Origin: CBDCME01 sp965218865
Lineage (GTDB): Bacteria; Pseudomonadota; Alphaproteobacteria; JAAXGF01
Direction: 5' to 3'
Assembly: GCA_965218865.1 (NCBI GenBank)
Contig: CBDCME010000073.1
Location: forward strand, 186,001-250,000
Length of the DNA: 64,000 nucleotides
Position 1 is the stretch's first letter. Each line of letters starts with the position of its first letter. Below, piece by piece: positions 9,130-19,053 of this stretch. Under the pieces are notes generated by a model. The model saw nothing but the letters and a program-made list of their open reading frames with translations. It did no database searches and was not told the origin of the DNA. The position numbers were made by a program, and so were the translations under genes.

Positions 9130-9904
9130 TCAGCTGGATTCTTGCGCCTGTTCCAGCAATCGCTCGAAGGCATCACGAGGCACAAAGCCTTGGACCAGCT
9201 CATCGCCGACGACCATGCTGGGTGTGCCGGTGATGCCCAGCCGCTCGGCCAGATCACGGTTACGCCTGAGCATATCGGTAATTTCCGGGGACTGTATGTC
9301 GGTGCGGAGCTGGGCCACATTCAGGCCCAACCCTTTGCCGAGCGACAAAATCCGGTTTTCCGTGAGGGCCCCGGACGACGACATGAGCGCGTTGTGGTAG
9401 GCAAGGTAAATTTTCTTGTCCTGGTTCACCGCCGCGAGGGCCGCCCGGGCGGCGAATTCCGATTCCGGGCTCAGGATGGGGAAATTCTTTGAACACGACC
9501 CGCACGTTTGAATCGGCCGATGCATAATCCATCACGGTGCCGAGAATCCTTTTGCAGTAGCCACAGCGATAGTCGAAAAATTCAACGACGGTGACTTCGG
9601 AGTTCGGATTCCCCGCGACCGGCGAAGCGGGATCATCGACGAGATCGGACCGGTTTTCGATGACGGCTTGCCGTTTTAGCAGCGCTTTCATCTCCCGCTC
9701 GCGTTCTTGGTGGATCTTAAAGGCTTCGACCACAACATCGGGATTTTCCATGAGGTACTGGCGGACTTTTTCATTGAATTCGTGGTCGCTTCCCGACTTC
9801 GACGGGTCGCCAGCAAAACCAACGTTGCCAGCGAACCCGAGAGCGAAAATAACCGCGCCGAATACCAAGCCAAACGTTACACGCCAGACCATTCGCAATT
9901 TCAT
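9130..9904 (-). pseudogene. DsbA/Com1-like thioredoxin-fold protein, frameshifted
   Basis: Start MKLRMVWRVTFGLVFGAVIF is a membrane/signal segment. A helical region with the QYLMENPDVVVEA motif comes next, then the redox site FFDYRCGYCKR (CxxC). Such proteins oxidise or isomerise disulfides in the periplasm. After VVFKEF the gene needs TTT CCC ATC, but four C are present near 9483-9487. The frame therefore shifts. The rest (PILSPESEFAARAALA..., GITGTPSMVVGDELVQGF with the cis-Pro loop) is in another frame to the stop at 9130. A 1-nt insertion in a C run is either a true mutation or a sequencing error. Confidence 0.85.
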
Positions 9905-10605
9905 GTATGGGCTCACTTGTTGTGAGAAGATGTCCAGTTTGCTCATCATGCCAGCCGCGGGTCCAAAGGGCAACCCGCGCCAAAGAGATGCGAGCCAAGC
10001 ATCCAGAATGGGCGGTTCAGTAAAGGGGATATTTCGATAGGCTGTTTGGGAGGTAGGTGAAGAACAGCATTTACGAATGACCGTTGTTGGCTAGCTGCTG
10101 CCGTGAAGGGTTGCGTCTGAACACGGCCGATTTCCTGCCGCAAGCCGCCGTTCTGATTAGCGTGCCGCCACCCGTGACGCCTTTTTGTCCTGGGGAATTT
10201 TGGCGATCATACCGTTGAGTGGGCCGGCCCTTTTTGTTTTGGGGAAAATTCCAGGGGACTTTCTTGCTGACCCGTCCGCGTAAGCCTCGACGACGGCGCG
10301 GACCGTCTCGTGCGGAATGTCAGCATTGCTGACCTTTTTATCGCGCTTTTAAGGCCCGGGAATTTCGGAGATAGGGGACCCAACGGCTCTTGCTTTTTGG
10401 TTTCCCAAATTTCGGAAAGGGCCCCTTTTGGGCTGGGGTGTGCGGGGTACGAACCTATCCGCCCCCAACCCCATCGGGGGGGCGTGCCGAACCGGGTTCC
10501 CAGGTCGCCGATCACAGCCTTGGTGGAGACGATCGTGACCGTGGCGACGGGTGGTGTGTCGGGGCGTCAATATCGCACCAAATGGCACTCTCTTGGTGGC
10601 TTATA
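9905..10605. other. about 700 bp without a supported gene
   Basis: Short overlapping ORFs exist on both strands but none shows a recognisable domain or a credible start. The stretch probably consists of decayed coding sequence between the dsbA-like gene and IS630 copy B. Confidence 0.4.
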
Positions 10606-11767
10606 CCAACCGCCCCAGAGTTTGACTCGCGCAAAGGTTTACACGCTAGGTTTTGTGTGATTCAAGGTTGTTGGCACAAGGGAGTGTGTTCAATGCCAAC
10701 GATTCCTTTGCAAAACGACTTTGATGCTGAAAGAGTCCGTGTTCTTGCGGCACGGAGCGATGATGGAACCAGGCGCGACGGCTTTTGTCGATGGCGGCCA
10801 TCTACGATGGGATGGATCGAGCGTGCGCGGCGGGTATTGGCGGCATGGATCGGCAGACGTTGCGGGACTGGGTTCACCGGTTCAACGCGGGAGGTCCGGC
10901 CGGTCTGATCGACCGCAAGCCGAACGGGGCGTTGCGTCGGTTGACGCCGTCGCAAATGGCGGCGCTTTCGCGGGCTATCGAGGCCGGTCCCGATCCCGAA
11001 CGGGATGGGGTCGTGCGCTGGCGCTGCATCGATCTCAAGCAACTGATCCGAACGCGCTTCGGCGTGGACTATCACGAGCGGAGCGTCGGCAAGCTGCTGG
11101 CCGCGCTCGGGTTCTCGCATATTTCCGCGCGCCCGCGCCACGTCGGCCAGGATGCGCGGGCACAGGAGGAATTTAAAAAAAAGTTTTCCCGAACACTTGG
11201 CGAAAATCGTAGCGGCACAGCCACCGGACACGCCCATCGAGGTTTGGTTTCAAGATGAAATGCGCGTCGGCCAGAAGAACAGCCTGGTGCGCCAGTGGGC
11301 CCCAAAGGGATCGCGCCCGCGCCAGGTCAAGGACCTACGGACCTCTTCGGCGTATCTCTTCGGCGCCATCTGCCCCGAGCGCGGTGAGGGCGCGGCGCTG
11401 GTCATGCCGCGCGCCAATACTGAAGCCATGGACCTGCATCTCGAGGAAATCAGCCGGGCCGTTGCCCCAAACGCCCATGCCGTCGTGCTGCTCGACCAAG
11501 CCGCATGGCACACCACTGCCAAACTCGGCATCCCGGAGAACATCTCCCTCGTGCCTTTGCCACCCAAGTCCCCGGAGCTCAATCCCGCCGAAAATGTCTG
11601 GCAATACCTCCGCCAGAACTGGCTCTCCAATCGTGTCTTCGACTCCTATGAAGCCATCGTCGAGGCCTCTTGCCAAGCCTGGAACAACCTGACCGACCAA
11701 CCTTGGAAGATCATGTCCATCGGCCTCAGAGCGTGGGCTCGCACAAGTCAATGTTAAGGGCGGTTGG
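10606..11767 (+). mobile_element. IS630-family element, copy B
   Basis: The termini are CCAACCGCCC / GGGCGGTTGG with TA on both sides (10604-10605 and 11768-11769). It lies 62 bp from the tRNA-Arg gene. Confidence 0.92.
10693..11757 (+). pseudogene. IS630-family transposase, frameshifted
   Basis: Same protein as copy A. It has lost one G near 10763 (GATGGAACC for GATGGGAACC), which breaks the N-terminal frame after LAARSDDG. It also carries the eight-A form of the central slippery run (11174-11181), so the C-terminal DDE half is a separate frame. The first shift should inactivate this copy, and the second is shared with copies C and D. Confidence 0.88.
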
Positions 11768-11829
11768 TATTATTGGTAACTTACGAATTCCCCCGGATCG
11801 GTGGGTTAAGCGTAACTCCTTGATTTAAT

Positions 11830-11906
11830 TGGCGCGCCCGGCAGGACTCGAACCTGCGACCCCTTGATTAGGAATCAAGTGCTCTATCCGGCTGAGCTAC
11901 GGGCGC
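11830..11906 (-). tRNA. tRNA-Arg (anticodon CCT)
   Basis: The minus strand folds as a full cloverleaf. The acceptor stem is GCGCCCG/CGGGCGC with CCA encoded, the D-arm is TAGCTCAGCCGGATAGAGCA, the anticodon stem CTTGA/TCAAG has loop TTCCTAA (anticodon CCT), and the T-arm is CAGGTTCGAGTCCTG. It decodes AGG. No IS has inserted into it. Confidence 0.97.
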
Positions 11907-12026
11907 TCCGGTTTGGCTTATAGCAGCGATCGTGCTCTATCGTCACACGCGCCTCGGGGGCGCGATGAGGAAAGGTCGTTGTGGGGGCATCCCCCGCGAC
12001 CGAAACGGGGCCTGGAACCGGGACGG

Positions 12027-12494
12027 TCACGGCCGCCCAAAAGCTCGATTTTTCTCGAAGTAGCGCTGGTGGTACTCCTCGGCCCTGAAAAACGGCGCGG
12101 CGGGGCGGATTTCGGTGACGATCGGGCTCCGATGCCGGCCCGACGACGCCAGTCTGTCGCGCGAGGACCTGGCGGCCGTTTCCTGATCCGGGCCGTGGCA
12201 GAAGATCACCGATCGGTATTGGCTGCCGACGTCGGGACCCTGCCGGTCGGGCGTGGTCGGATCGTGGATGGTCCAGAAGACCCCCAATAGCTTTTCGTAG
12301 GAAACCTTACCCGGGTCGAACGCCACCTCGACCACCTCGGCGTGACCGCTGCGCCCGCGGCAAACGTCTTCGTAGGAGGGATTCTCACGCTCTCCCCCGG
12401 CATACCCCACGGCGGTTTCGGCAACGCCCGCAAGCTTTCGAAACGCGGCCTCGACGCCCCAGAAGCAGCCCGCCCCGAAGGTCGCCTTTTCCAT
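12027..12494 (-). CDS. msrA: peptide methionine sulfoxide reductase MsrA
   Basis: MsrA reduces the S-epimer of methionine sulfoxide in oxidised proteins, using a catalytic Cys recycled by thioredoxin. The protein starts MEKATFGAGCFWGVEAAFRK, with the active Cys at residue 10 in the GCFWG signature. VAETAVGYAGGERENPSYEDV, HAEVVEVAFDP and the EEYHQRYF end motif follow. At 155 residues it is a normal short MsrA. The start chosen is the ATG just before GCFWG. The frame open further upstream has no family similarity. Confidence 0.95.
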   Translation of the reverse strand: MEKATFGAGCFWGVEAAFRKLAGVAETAVGYAGGERENPSYEDVCRGRSGHAEVVEVAFDPGKVSYEKLLGVFWTIHDPTTPDRQGPDVGSQYRSVIFCHGPDQETAARSSRDRLASSGRHRSPIVTEIRPAAPFFRAEEYHQRYFEKNRAFGRP

Positions 12495-12914
12495 CTCCGT
12501 CCTCCCCGAATTGTTTCCGGCGCCGAGTGGCTCCGGCCCGAATCGAAGGATGATGCGATCGGGGCGCCATGGCAATGGCCGATCGAGCCTCGGGTCGCGC
12601 CCCCAACCGCCTTTTCGATCCGGCCCCCGGGGGCCGCTTTCTAGGCCCCCGCCTCGGGGAGATACTCACCAACACACGAGATGATGGTTGAGGGCCGGGT
12701 TCGAGGCCGCCATGTGATGGCCATCACGGCCATGAATTTTTTCCTCATCCTCCCGCGCCGTTCCGAACCTCTCCCGACATCGACCCGGACGGCCGTTCGG
12801 GGCTATGATGACGACACACCCCCATGATTCGCCGACCGGCACGGTCGCGGGAGGGTGGGCGTGCCGGCTTTGCCCGCAGGCGATCGGCGTTTTACCGTAA
12901 GGCCACGCGAGCCG
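12495..12914. other. intergenic region between divergent msrA and NUDIX-like gene
   Basis: About 420 bp with no gene that I can support. It presumably holds the promoters of both divergent genes. Confidence 0.4.
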
Positions 12915-13991
12915 ATGGATGGACAAGAAATTGTGAGCGCCGGGGATGCGCGCGCGACGCTGGCGCCGGTTATCGGATTGACGGCCATCATCGTTGCGGT
13001 CACCGACGAGATACCGCGCATCCTGGTGGTGCGCCGAATGACGCATGCTCGTGCCACCCCGGCGCAAAAGGGTCTGCCGGCCGACTCGACGGACAGTCCG
13101 GACGCGCTTCCGTTCGGGCCGCTCGAGCCCGAGCGGCACCGCACCCTGGAACGCGGCCTGCGGACCTGGGTCGAGGAGCAGACGGGTCTGCCGCTGCGCT
13201 ACGTCGAGCAGCTCTACACCTTCGGCGACCGCTATCGTGACACCCGGGAATTGCGGGGCGGCCCGCGCTTCGTGACCGTCGGCTATATCGCCCTGGTGCG
13301 CCAAGCGCGCCCCTCCGGCAGCGGCGAGGCGGCTTGGTGCGATTGGTACGGATTTCTGCCCTGGGAAGACTGGCGCGACGGCCGACCGGCCCTCATCGAC
13401 GACGTCATCGTGCCCGGTTTGGAATCCTGGTCCGCGGCGGCCGGAGCCGAGGAATCCGAGCAACGCCGCGAACGCGCGGCGATGACCTTCGGTCTCGGAG
13501 AGGCCGCTTGGGATTTCGAGCGCGTGCTCGAGCGCTACGAGCTCTTGTACCAAGCCGAACTCGTCGTCGAGGCCATTCGCGACCGCCTCAACCGCTCGCT
13601 CCCCGGCGGAGGGGCGGGGATCGACGATCGGGCGCTCGCCACGGCGCGGCGGCTCGGCACCCCCATGGCGCTCGACGACCGGCGAATCGTCGCCAGCGCC
13701 CTCGGACGAATGCGCGGCAAGCTCAAGTACCGGCCCGTCGTCTTCGATCTCTTGCCGCCGCTCTTCACTCTTTTTCGCTTGCAGAGGGTCGTCGAAGCCT
13801 GTGCCGGAGTCCGATTGCACAAGCAGAATTTCCGCCGCCTCGTCATCAACGGTCGGCTGGTGGAGGCCACCGGCCATTTCGACACCCGAACCGGCGGGCG
13901 GCCGGCGAAATTGTTCCGATTTCGCCACGAAGTGCTGCGCGAACGCTCGGCCCCGGGGGTCGGAATTCCGGCGATGCGCGTCGAAGACTGA
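12915..13991 (+). CDS. NUDIX-like protein with C-terminal winged helix (COG4111/NrtR-like)
   Basis: The 358-residue product starts MDGQEIVSAGDARATLAPVI. The N-terminal half has a NUDIX-type fold: LTAIIVAVTDEIPRILVVRR, then a degenerate NUDIX box ERGLRTWVEEQTGL, then PRFVTVGYIALV. The C-terminal half reads FDLLPPLFTLFRLQRVVEA and LHKQNFRRLVINGRLVEATG and ends in GRPAKLFRFRHEVL, as in NUDIX-related transcription regulators that sense ADP-ribose-type ligands (NrtR family). Box residues are missing, so a sensor role is more likely than hydrolysis. An alternative in-frame ATG lies at 12855. Confidence 0.75.
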   Translation: MDGQEIVSAGDARATLAPVIGLTAIIVAVTDEIPRILVVRRMTHARATPAQKGLPADSTDSPDALPFGPLEPERHRTLERGLRTWVEEQTGLPLRYVEQLYTFGDRYRDTRELRGGPRFVTVGYIALVRQARPSGSGEAAWCDWYGFLPWEDWRDGRPALIDDVIVPGLESWSAAAGAEESEQRRERAAMTFGLGEAAWDFERVLERYELLYQAELVVEAIRDRLNRSLPGGGAGIDDRALATARRLGTPMALDDRRIVASALGRMRGKLKYRPVVFDLLPPLFTLFRLQRVVEACAGVRLHKQNFRRLVINGRLVEATGHFDTRTGGRPAKLFRFRHEVLRERSAPGVGIPAMRVED

Positions 13992-14287
13992 GGGCGGGTT
14001 CGGCCGAATACTCCCTTGCCGGGTGGCAGATTGCCGATTTGTCTGGCGGCCCTCGACCGAATCAATAATCGGCACCGCCGCGCTCAAATCAGTCGGCGGT
14101 GAGCTCGGTGTCGGCCCCTGGCTCGCGGCGGTGCTGGTTGATAAAAACCCTTGGATCTCGCACCCGATGGTCACGGAATTGTAATCCGAAAGCAAGTGGG
14201 ATATGGTCGGTCGCGACGTGGTTTCCTCCGGTCGCGCCGGGTGAGTGCTTCTCCGCGTCGCCATCCAACAATCCTTGGAATTCAGCC

Positions 14288-15052
14288 ATGAGCCGCCGGA
14301 AGAAGGTATACGAAGGTAAGGCGAAGGTCCTGTTCGAGGGACCGGAACCCGGAACCCTGGTTCAGTACTTCAAGGACGACGCCACGGCCCACAACAACAA
14401 GAAGCGTGGGGTCATCACCGGTAAAGGCGTGCTGAACAATCGGATATCCGAATACATCATGACCCGGCTCAACGAAATCGGCATCCCCACCCATTTCGTC
14501 CGCCGCCTGAACATGCGGGAACAGCTTGTCAAGGAGGTCGAGATCATCCCCATCGAGGTGATCGTGCGCGCGGTCGCCGCGGGGTCGATTTCCAAGCGCC
14601 TGGGAATTGCGGAAGGCACGGCCCTGCCCCGTTCGATCGTCGAATATTGCTACAAGTCCGACGAGCTCGACGACCCCCTGGTTTCGGAGGAACACATTAC
14701 GGCCTTCGGCTGGGCGACAACGCAGGATCTCGACGACATGTTGTCGTTGGCCTTGCGCGTCAATGATTTTCTCGCCGGTCTGTTCATCGGCATCGGTATT
14801 CGGCTGGTCGACTTCAAGCTCGAATTCGGCCGCCTCTACGTCGGTGAAGAATCACGCATCGTGATCGCCGACGAGATCAGCCCCGACAGCGCCAGATTGT
14901 GGGACTTGGCCACGGGTGAAAAGATGGACAAGGACCGGTTCCGCCGCGATCTCGGAAAGGTCGAGGAAGGCTACCAGGAAGTCGCCCGCCGGCTTGGCAT
15001 TCTGCCCGAAAGCGGCCCGCGCGACCTCAAGGGGCCCAAGGTCATGCAGTGA
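14288..15052 (+). CDS. purC: phosphoribosylaminoimidazole-succinocarboxamide (SAICAR) synthase
   Basis: Joins aspartate to CAIR with ATP in purine synthesis. 254 residues, starting MSRRKKVYEGKAKVLFEGPE. Signatures: VIVRAVAAGSISKRLGI, LVDFKLEFGR and IADEISPDSARLWD. It is the first gene of the purC-purS-purQ-purL run. Its stop TGA overlaps the purS GTG start (GTGA), indicating translational coupling. Confidence 0.97.
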   Translation: MSRRKKVYEGKAKVLFEGPEPGTLVQYFKDDATAHNNKKRGVITGKGVLNNRISEYIMTRLNEIGIPTHFVRRLNMREQLVKEVEIIPIEVIVRAVAAGSISKRLGIAEGTALPRSIVEYCYKSDELDDPLVSEEHITAFGWATTQDLDDMLSLALRVNDFLAGLFIGIGIRLVDFKLEFGRLYVGEESRIVIADEISPDSARLWDLATGEKMDKDRFRRDLGKVEEGYQEVARRLGILPESGPRDLKGPKVMQ

Positions 15053-15303
15053 AGGCACGGGTCCGGATCACGCTCAAGGACGGCATTCTCGACCCCCAGG
15101 GCAAGGCGATCGCCCAGGCCCTCGGTCGTCTTGGATTCGACGGAGTCACCTCGGTGCGCCAAGGCAAATACGTTGAAATCGATCTGGCGGAAAGCGACGA
15201 AACCGAAGCACGCGCCGCCGTCGAAGACATGTGCAAGCGTCTATTGGCGAATGCGGTGATGGAAAAATACGCCGTCGAGATCGAAGGCTCGCTTTCGAAT
15301 TGA
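15049..15303 (+). CDS. purS: phosphoribosylformylglycinamidine synthase subunit PurS
   Basis: An 84-residue small subunit that bridges PurQ and PurL in the three-part FGAM synthase. It starts with GTG (MKARVRITLKDGILDPQGKA) and overlaps the purC stop. Family motifs are LGRLGFDGVTSVRQGKYVEI and the C-terminal LLANAVMEKY. Normal length. Confidence 0.96.
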   Translation: MKARVRITLKDGILDPQGKAIAQALGRLGFDGVTSVRQGKYVEIDLAESDETEARAAVEDMCKRLLANAVMEKYAVEIEGSLSN

Positions 15304-15319
15304 TCCGGGTCATGCGTCC

Positions 15320-16009
15320 GTGAAGGCTGGCGTCATCGTTTTTCCGGGTTCGAATTGCGATCGCGACGTAAAAGTCGCGCTCACCGAAAGCATGGGCCAA
15401 GCGCCGCTGATGATCTGGCATCATGAAAGCGAATTGCCCGCCCTTGATCTCATCGTCCTGCCGGGCGGCTTTTCCTATGGCGACTATCTGCGCGGCGGCG
15501 CCATGGCGGCCCATTCCCCCGCGCTCCGAGAGGTCATCTCGGCGGCCCGAAGGGGAACCCCCGTGCTGGCGATTTGCAACGGCTTTCAAATCGCCGCCGA
15601 AGCCGGCTTGGTGCCGGGAGGACTTTTGCCGAACGCGAGCCAAAAATTCGTTTGTCGCGACGTCGATTTGCGAGTCGAAAACGTCGACAGTGCTTTCACG
15701 GCCGGCTATCGCCAGGGCCAAGTCGTCCGCTTTCCGATCGCCCACCACGCCGGTAATTATTATGCCGACCCGGATACCCTCGACCGGCTCGAGGACCACG
15801 GTCAGATCGCCTTTCGCTATTGCGAGGTCGATGGCACTGTGTCGGCGGCGGCGAACCCGAACGGTTCGGCAAGGAACGTCGCTGGCGTCTTTGACCGAAG
15901 CCGTTCTGTGCTGGCTTTGATGCCCCATCCCGAACGGGCCGCCGATCCGCGCTTGGGGGGAACCGACGGCAGGGCCGTGTTCGAATCGCTCGTCGCCCGA
16001 CTGGGTTGA
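15320..16009 (+). CDS. purQ: phosphoribosylformylglycinamidine synthase, glutaminase subunit PurQ
   Basis: A class I glutamine amidotransferase that feeds ammonia to PurL. 229 residues from a GTG start (MKAGVIVFPGSNCDRDV). The nucleophile Cys86 is in LAICNGFQIA, the oxyanion loop is LPGGFSYGDYLRGGAMA, and the His-Glu pair is in LALMPHPERA. It sits 16 bp after purS and 15 bp before purL. Confidence 0.97.
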   Translation: MKAGVIVFPGSNCDRDVKVALTESMGQAPLMIWHHESELPALDLIVLPGGFSYGDYLRGGAMAAHSPALREVISAARRGTPVLAICNGFQIAAEAGLVPGGLLPNASQKFVCRDVDLRVENVDSAFTAGYRQGQVVRFPIAHHAGNYYADPDTLDRLEDHGQIAFRYCEVDGTVSAAANPNGSARNVAGVFDRSRSVLALMPHPERAADPRLGGTDGRAVFESLVARLG

Positions 16010-16024
16010 AAGGCGGGGACGGGC

Positions 16025-18226
16025 ATGAATACGATCACGCCTGAATTGATTTCCGCTCATGGCCTGACCGACGCGGAATTCGGTCATGCCTGCAAACTGA
16101 TCGGGCGGACCCCGAACTTAGTCGAACTCGGTATTCTTTCGGCCCTGTGGAGCGAGCATTGCTCCTATAAGTCGTCCAAGCGCTGGCTGCGTAAATTTTC
16201 CACCACGGCCCCTTGGGTGATCTGCGGTCCGGGCGAGAATGCCGGCGTGGTCGACATCGGCGACGGCTTGGTCGTGATCTTCAAGATGGAAAGCCACAAT
16301 CACCCTTCGTTCATTGAACCCTATCAGGGCGCCGCGACGGGCGTTGGCGGAATCCTCCGCGACGTCTTCACCATGGGGGCGCGTCCCGTCGCCAATCTCA
16401 ACGCGCTTTGGTTCGGCAGCCCCGAACATTCCAAGACCCGGCACCTCGTCGACGGCGTCGTGGCCGGTATCGGGGGTTACGGGAACTGTGTGGGCGTGCC
16501 CACGGTCGGCGGCTCCTGCGGTTTCGATCCAGCCTACAACGGCAATATCCTGGTCAACGCCATGGCGGTGGGGGTGGCCGAAAAGAATCGCGTCTTCTAT
16601 TCCGCCGCCTCCGGTATCGGTAACCCGGTGGTTTACGTCGGGGCCAAGACCGGACGCGACGGCATCCACGGGGCAACGATGGCTTCGGCGGAATTCGACG
16701 AAACTCGCGAGGCGCGGCGGCCAACCGTCCAGGTGGGCGATCCCTTCACCGAAAAACTCCTGATCGAGGCTTGTCTCGAGTTGATGGCGACCGACGCCAT
16801 CGTCGCCATTCAGGACATGGGCGCCGCCGGCCTGACCTCTTCCGCGTGCGAGATGGCCTCGAAGGGCGGCGTCGGAATTACTCTCGACCTCGACCGGATT
16901 CCGCAACGCGAGAGCGGGATGAGCGCCTATGACATCATGCTCTCGGAAAGCCAGGAACGAATGTTGATGGTGATACGGCCGGACAAACAGGCGATCGCCC
17001 GGGCCGTGTTCGAAAAATGGGAACTCGACTTCGTCGTCATCGGCACCCTGACCGACAGCCGGCACCTGCTATTGCATAAGGGCGGCGAAGTGGCGGCCGA
17101 TATCGCGATCGACCCTCTGGTCGAGAACGCCCCGGAATACAACCGCCCTTGGTCGCCCGCGGTCCCGGCGCCGCCCTTCGACGCCGCCAGGCTGTCGGCG
17201 GCGGAAGATTACGACCGCTGCCTGACACACTTGCTCGCGAGTCCCGATCTGTGCGGCAAACGCTGGATATGGGAACAATACGACCATATGGTCATGGCCG
17301 ACACCGCCGAACGCCCGGGTGCCGACGCCACGGTGGTGCGAATTCATGGCAGCGATAGAGGGTTGGCCTTAACGTGTGACGCCACGCCCCGCTATTGTCT
17401 GGCCGACCCGTGGTTGGGCGGGGCCCAAGCCGTCGCGGAAGCCGCGCGCAATCTTACCGCCGTCGGCGCCCGTCCCCTGGCGATCACCGATTGCCTCAAC
17501 TTCGGTAACCCCGAACGGCGCGACGTGATGGGCGCCTTCGTCGGTTGCGTCGAGGGCATGGCGGCGGCCTGCCGGGCGCTCGACCTTCCGGTCGTTTCCG
17601 GCAACGTCTCCTTTTACAACGAAACCAACGGCAGGGCGATCAACCCGACCCCCACGGTCGGCGCCGTAGGCTTGATCAGTGATCTCGATCGCAAGATGAC
17701 CCCCGGGCTCCGGCGGGAGCACGACGCCCTCATTCTTATCGGCGAAACTCGGGGCCATCTCGGGGCCTCCCTGTTCGCGCGCGACGTCCTCGGTGCCCCC
17801 CTCGCCGCGCCCCCGCCGGTCGACTTCGCGGTCGAGCGCCGAAATGCCGACTTTGTCCGCGATCTGATAAACCAGGGCCGGATCGGCGCCTGCCACGACG
17901 TCTCCGACGGCGGGGTTTACGTCGCGGTCGCGGAAATGGCACTCGCCGGTGGCGTCGGGGCAAGCCTTTCGATCCCCAGGGAATCGTGGAATGGCCACGC
18001 CTGGCTGTTCGGCGAGGATCAGGGACGTTACGTCGTCGCGGCAAGGGCCGGCGATGCCGGATCCGTCATCGAGGCGGCCGCCGACGCGGGCGTGGCCGCC
18101 CGCCGCGTCGGAGACGTCGGCGGCGACGCGTTGACTGTTTCCCGCACACGCCCTATATCGCTTTCTGAGTTACGGGAGGCGCATGAGGCTTGGCTGCCCG
18201 CTTACATGGGCGACGCTTCCTCCTGA
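16025..18226 (+). CDS. purL: phosphoribosylformylglycinamidine synthase subunit PurL
   Basis: The synthetase subunit of FGAM synthase, converting FGAR to FGAM with ATP and ammonia. The 733-residue small-type PurL needs separate PurS and PurQ, which are encoded just upstream. Motifs: SEHCSYKSSKRWL near residue 45, IFKMESHNHPSFIEPYQGAA, QDMGAAGLTSSACEMA and the second half ACHDVSDGGVYVAVAEMALA. The frame is intact across 2.2 kb, in contrast to many genes elsewhere in the window. Confidence 0.97.
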   Translation: MNTITPELISAHGLTDAEFGHACKLIGRTPNLVELGILSALWSEHCSYKSSKRWLRKFSTTAPWVICGPGENAGVVDIGDGLVVIFKMESHNHPSFIEPYQGAATGVGGILRDVFTMGARPVANLNALWFGSPEHSKTRHLVDGVVAGIGGYGNCVGVPTVGGSCGFDPAYNGNILVNAMAVGVAEKNRVFYSAASGIGNPVVYVGAKTGRDGIHGATMASAEFDETREARRPTVQVGDPFTEKLLIEACLELMATDAIVAIQDMGAAGLTSSACEMASKGGVGITLDLDRIPQRESGMSAYDIMLSESQERMLMVIRPDKQAIARAVFEKWELDFVVIGTLTDSRHLLLHKGGEVAADIAIDPLVENAPEYNRPWSPAVPAPPFDAARLSAAEDYDRCLTHLLASPDLCGKRWIWEQYDHMVMADTAERPGADATVVRIHGSDRGLALTCDATPRYCLADPWLGGAQAVAEAARNLTAVGARPLAITDCLNFGNPERRDVMGAFVGCVEGMAAACRALDLPVVSGNVSFYNETNGRAINPTPTVGAVGLISDLDRKMTPGLRREHDALILIGETRGHLGASLFARDVLGAPLAAPPPVDFAVERRNADFVRDLINQGRIGACHDVSDGGVYVAVAEMALAGGVGASLSIPRESWNGHAWLFGEDQGRYVVAARAGDAGSVIEAAADAGVAARRVGDVGGDALTVSRTRPISLSELREAHEAWLPAYMGDASS

Positions 18227-18244
18227 AACAGGGAAGTTGGCGCG

Positions 18245-18484
18245 ATGGCAATGGAAGCCGCTGATATCGAACGTCTGATTCGCAGCTCGCTTCCCGATGC
18301 GCGGGTGCGCATCGAGGACCTCCGTGGCGACGGTGACCACTACGCCGCCCATGTCGTCTCGGAGGAGTTTCGCGGAAAATCGCGGGTGCAACAGCATCAG
18401 ATGGTGTATCAGGCCTTGCGCGGCCGAATGGGTGAAAATTTACACGCCCTGGCGTTGCAGACGAGCGTTCCCGAGGACGCCTGA
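18245..18484 (+). CDS. bolA: BolA/IbaG-family protein
   Basis: 79 residues, MAMEAADIERLIRSSLPDAR, with the BolA fold motif DHYAAHVVSEEFRGKSRVQQ then HQMVYQAL. The conserved His is a [2Fe-2S] ligand shared with monothiol glutaredoxins. It is 25 bp upstream of grxD, the classic BolA-Grx pairing for iron-sulfur delivery. Confidence 0.94.
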   Translation: MAMEAADIERLIRSSLPDARVRIEDLRGDGDHYAAHVVSEEFRGKSRVQQHQMVYQALRGRMGENLHALALQTSVPEDA

Positions 18485-18509
18485 CAGCAATCCAGAAAGA
18501 GGTATCGGA

Positions 18510-18848
18510 ATGGAAAGGGACAATCCCGTCGTCGAGCGGATCAAAACCGACCTCGCCGGCAACGATGTCGTCGTCTTCATGAAAGGCAGTCCGGTTTTTC
18601 CGCAGTGTGGTTTTTCGGCGACCGTGGTGCAGGTTTTGACCCAGATGGCGGTCAAATTCAAGGGCATCGACGTGCTCTCCGATCCTCCCCTGCGCGAAGG
18701 GATCAAGCAGTTCAGCGACTGGCCGACGATTCCCCAGTTGTACGTCAAGGGCGAGTTCATCGGGGGCTGCGATATCGTCCGCGAAATGTACGCCAGCGGC
18801 GAACTCCAGAATCTCTTCCAGGAAAAAGGTATCGTATCGGTAGCCTAG
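18510..18848 (+). CDS. grxD: monothiol glutaredoxin (CGFS type)
   Basis: Carries [2Fe-2S] clusters together with BolA for iron-sulfur trafficking. 112 residues, starting MERDNPVVERIKTDLAGNDV. The CGFS site (Cys33) follows MKGSPVFPQ. Glutathione-binding elements DWPTIPQLYVKGEFIGGCDI are present. A ribosome site (AGAAAGAGG) precedes the ATG. The gene ends with TAG, so TAG is read as a true stop in this genome. Confidence 0.96.
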   Translation: MERDNPVVERIKTDLAGNDVVVFMKGSPVFPQCGFSATVVQVLTQMAVKFKGIDVLSDPPLREGIKQFSDWPTIPQLYVKGEFIGGCDIVREMYASGELQNLFQEKGIVSVA

Positions 18849-18895
18849 ATCGCCACTGGCCCCTGAACGAATTCCCGGCCAGGAAAAATCGCTAT

Positions 18896-19053
18896 CAGTC
18901 GGTTCGAAAACTCGCGGCGCCGGCGCTGTCCCTCTTCCGGCCCCCGCCCCCTCCCGGCCACCCATATCAGCAACCTCTCGTGGGTGGCCGGGAGGGGGAG
19001 AGGGCCGGAACAGACGCAAAAAATGCGCGGACGCGCATTTTCGAAAAGACGCT
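18896..19053 (-). repeat. palindromic dispersed repeat, copy R2
   Basis: Opposite orientation to R1. It runs from CAGTCGGTTCGAAAACTCGC through the CCTCCCGGCCACCCA / TGGGTGGCCGGGAGG arm pair to AAAAAATGCGCGGACGCGCA. It lies between the converging 3' ends of grxD and bluB, and its last bases reach the bluB stop region. Confidence 0.85.

Noticed and set aside
12666..14264. Long minus-strand open frame (532 codons) opposite the NUDIX-like gene
   Set aside because: It is antisense to a gene with recognisable domains. The composition is biased (Arg/Pro/His-rich) and no motif is present. GC-rich coding DNA commonly creates such mirror frames.
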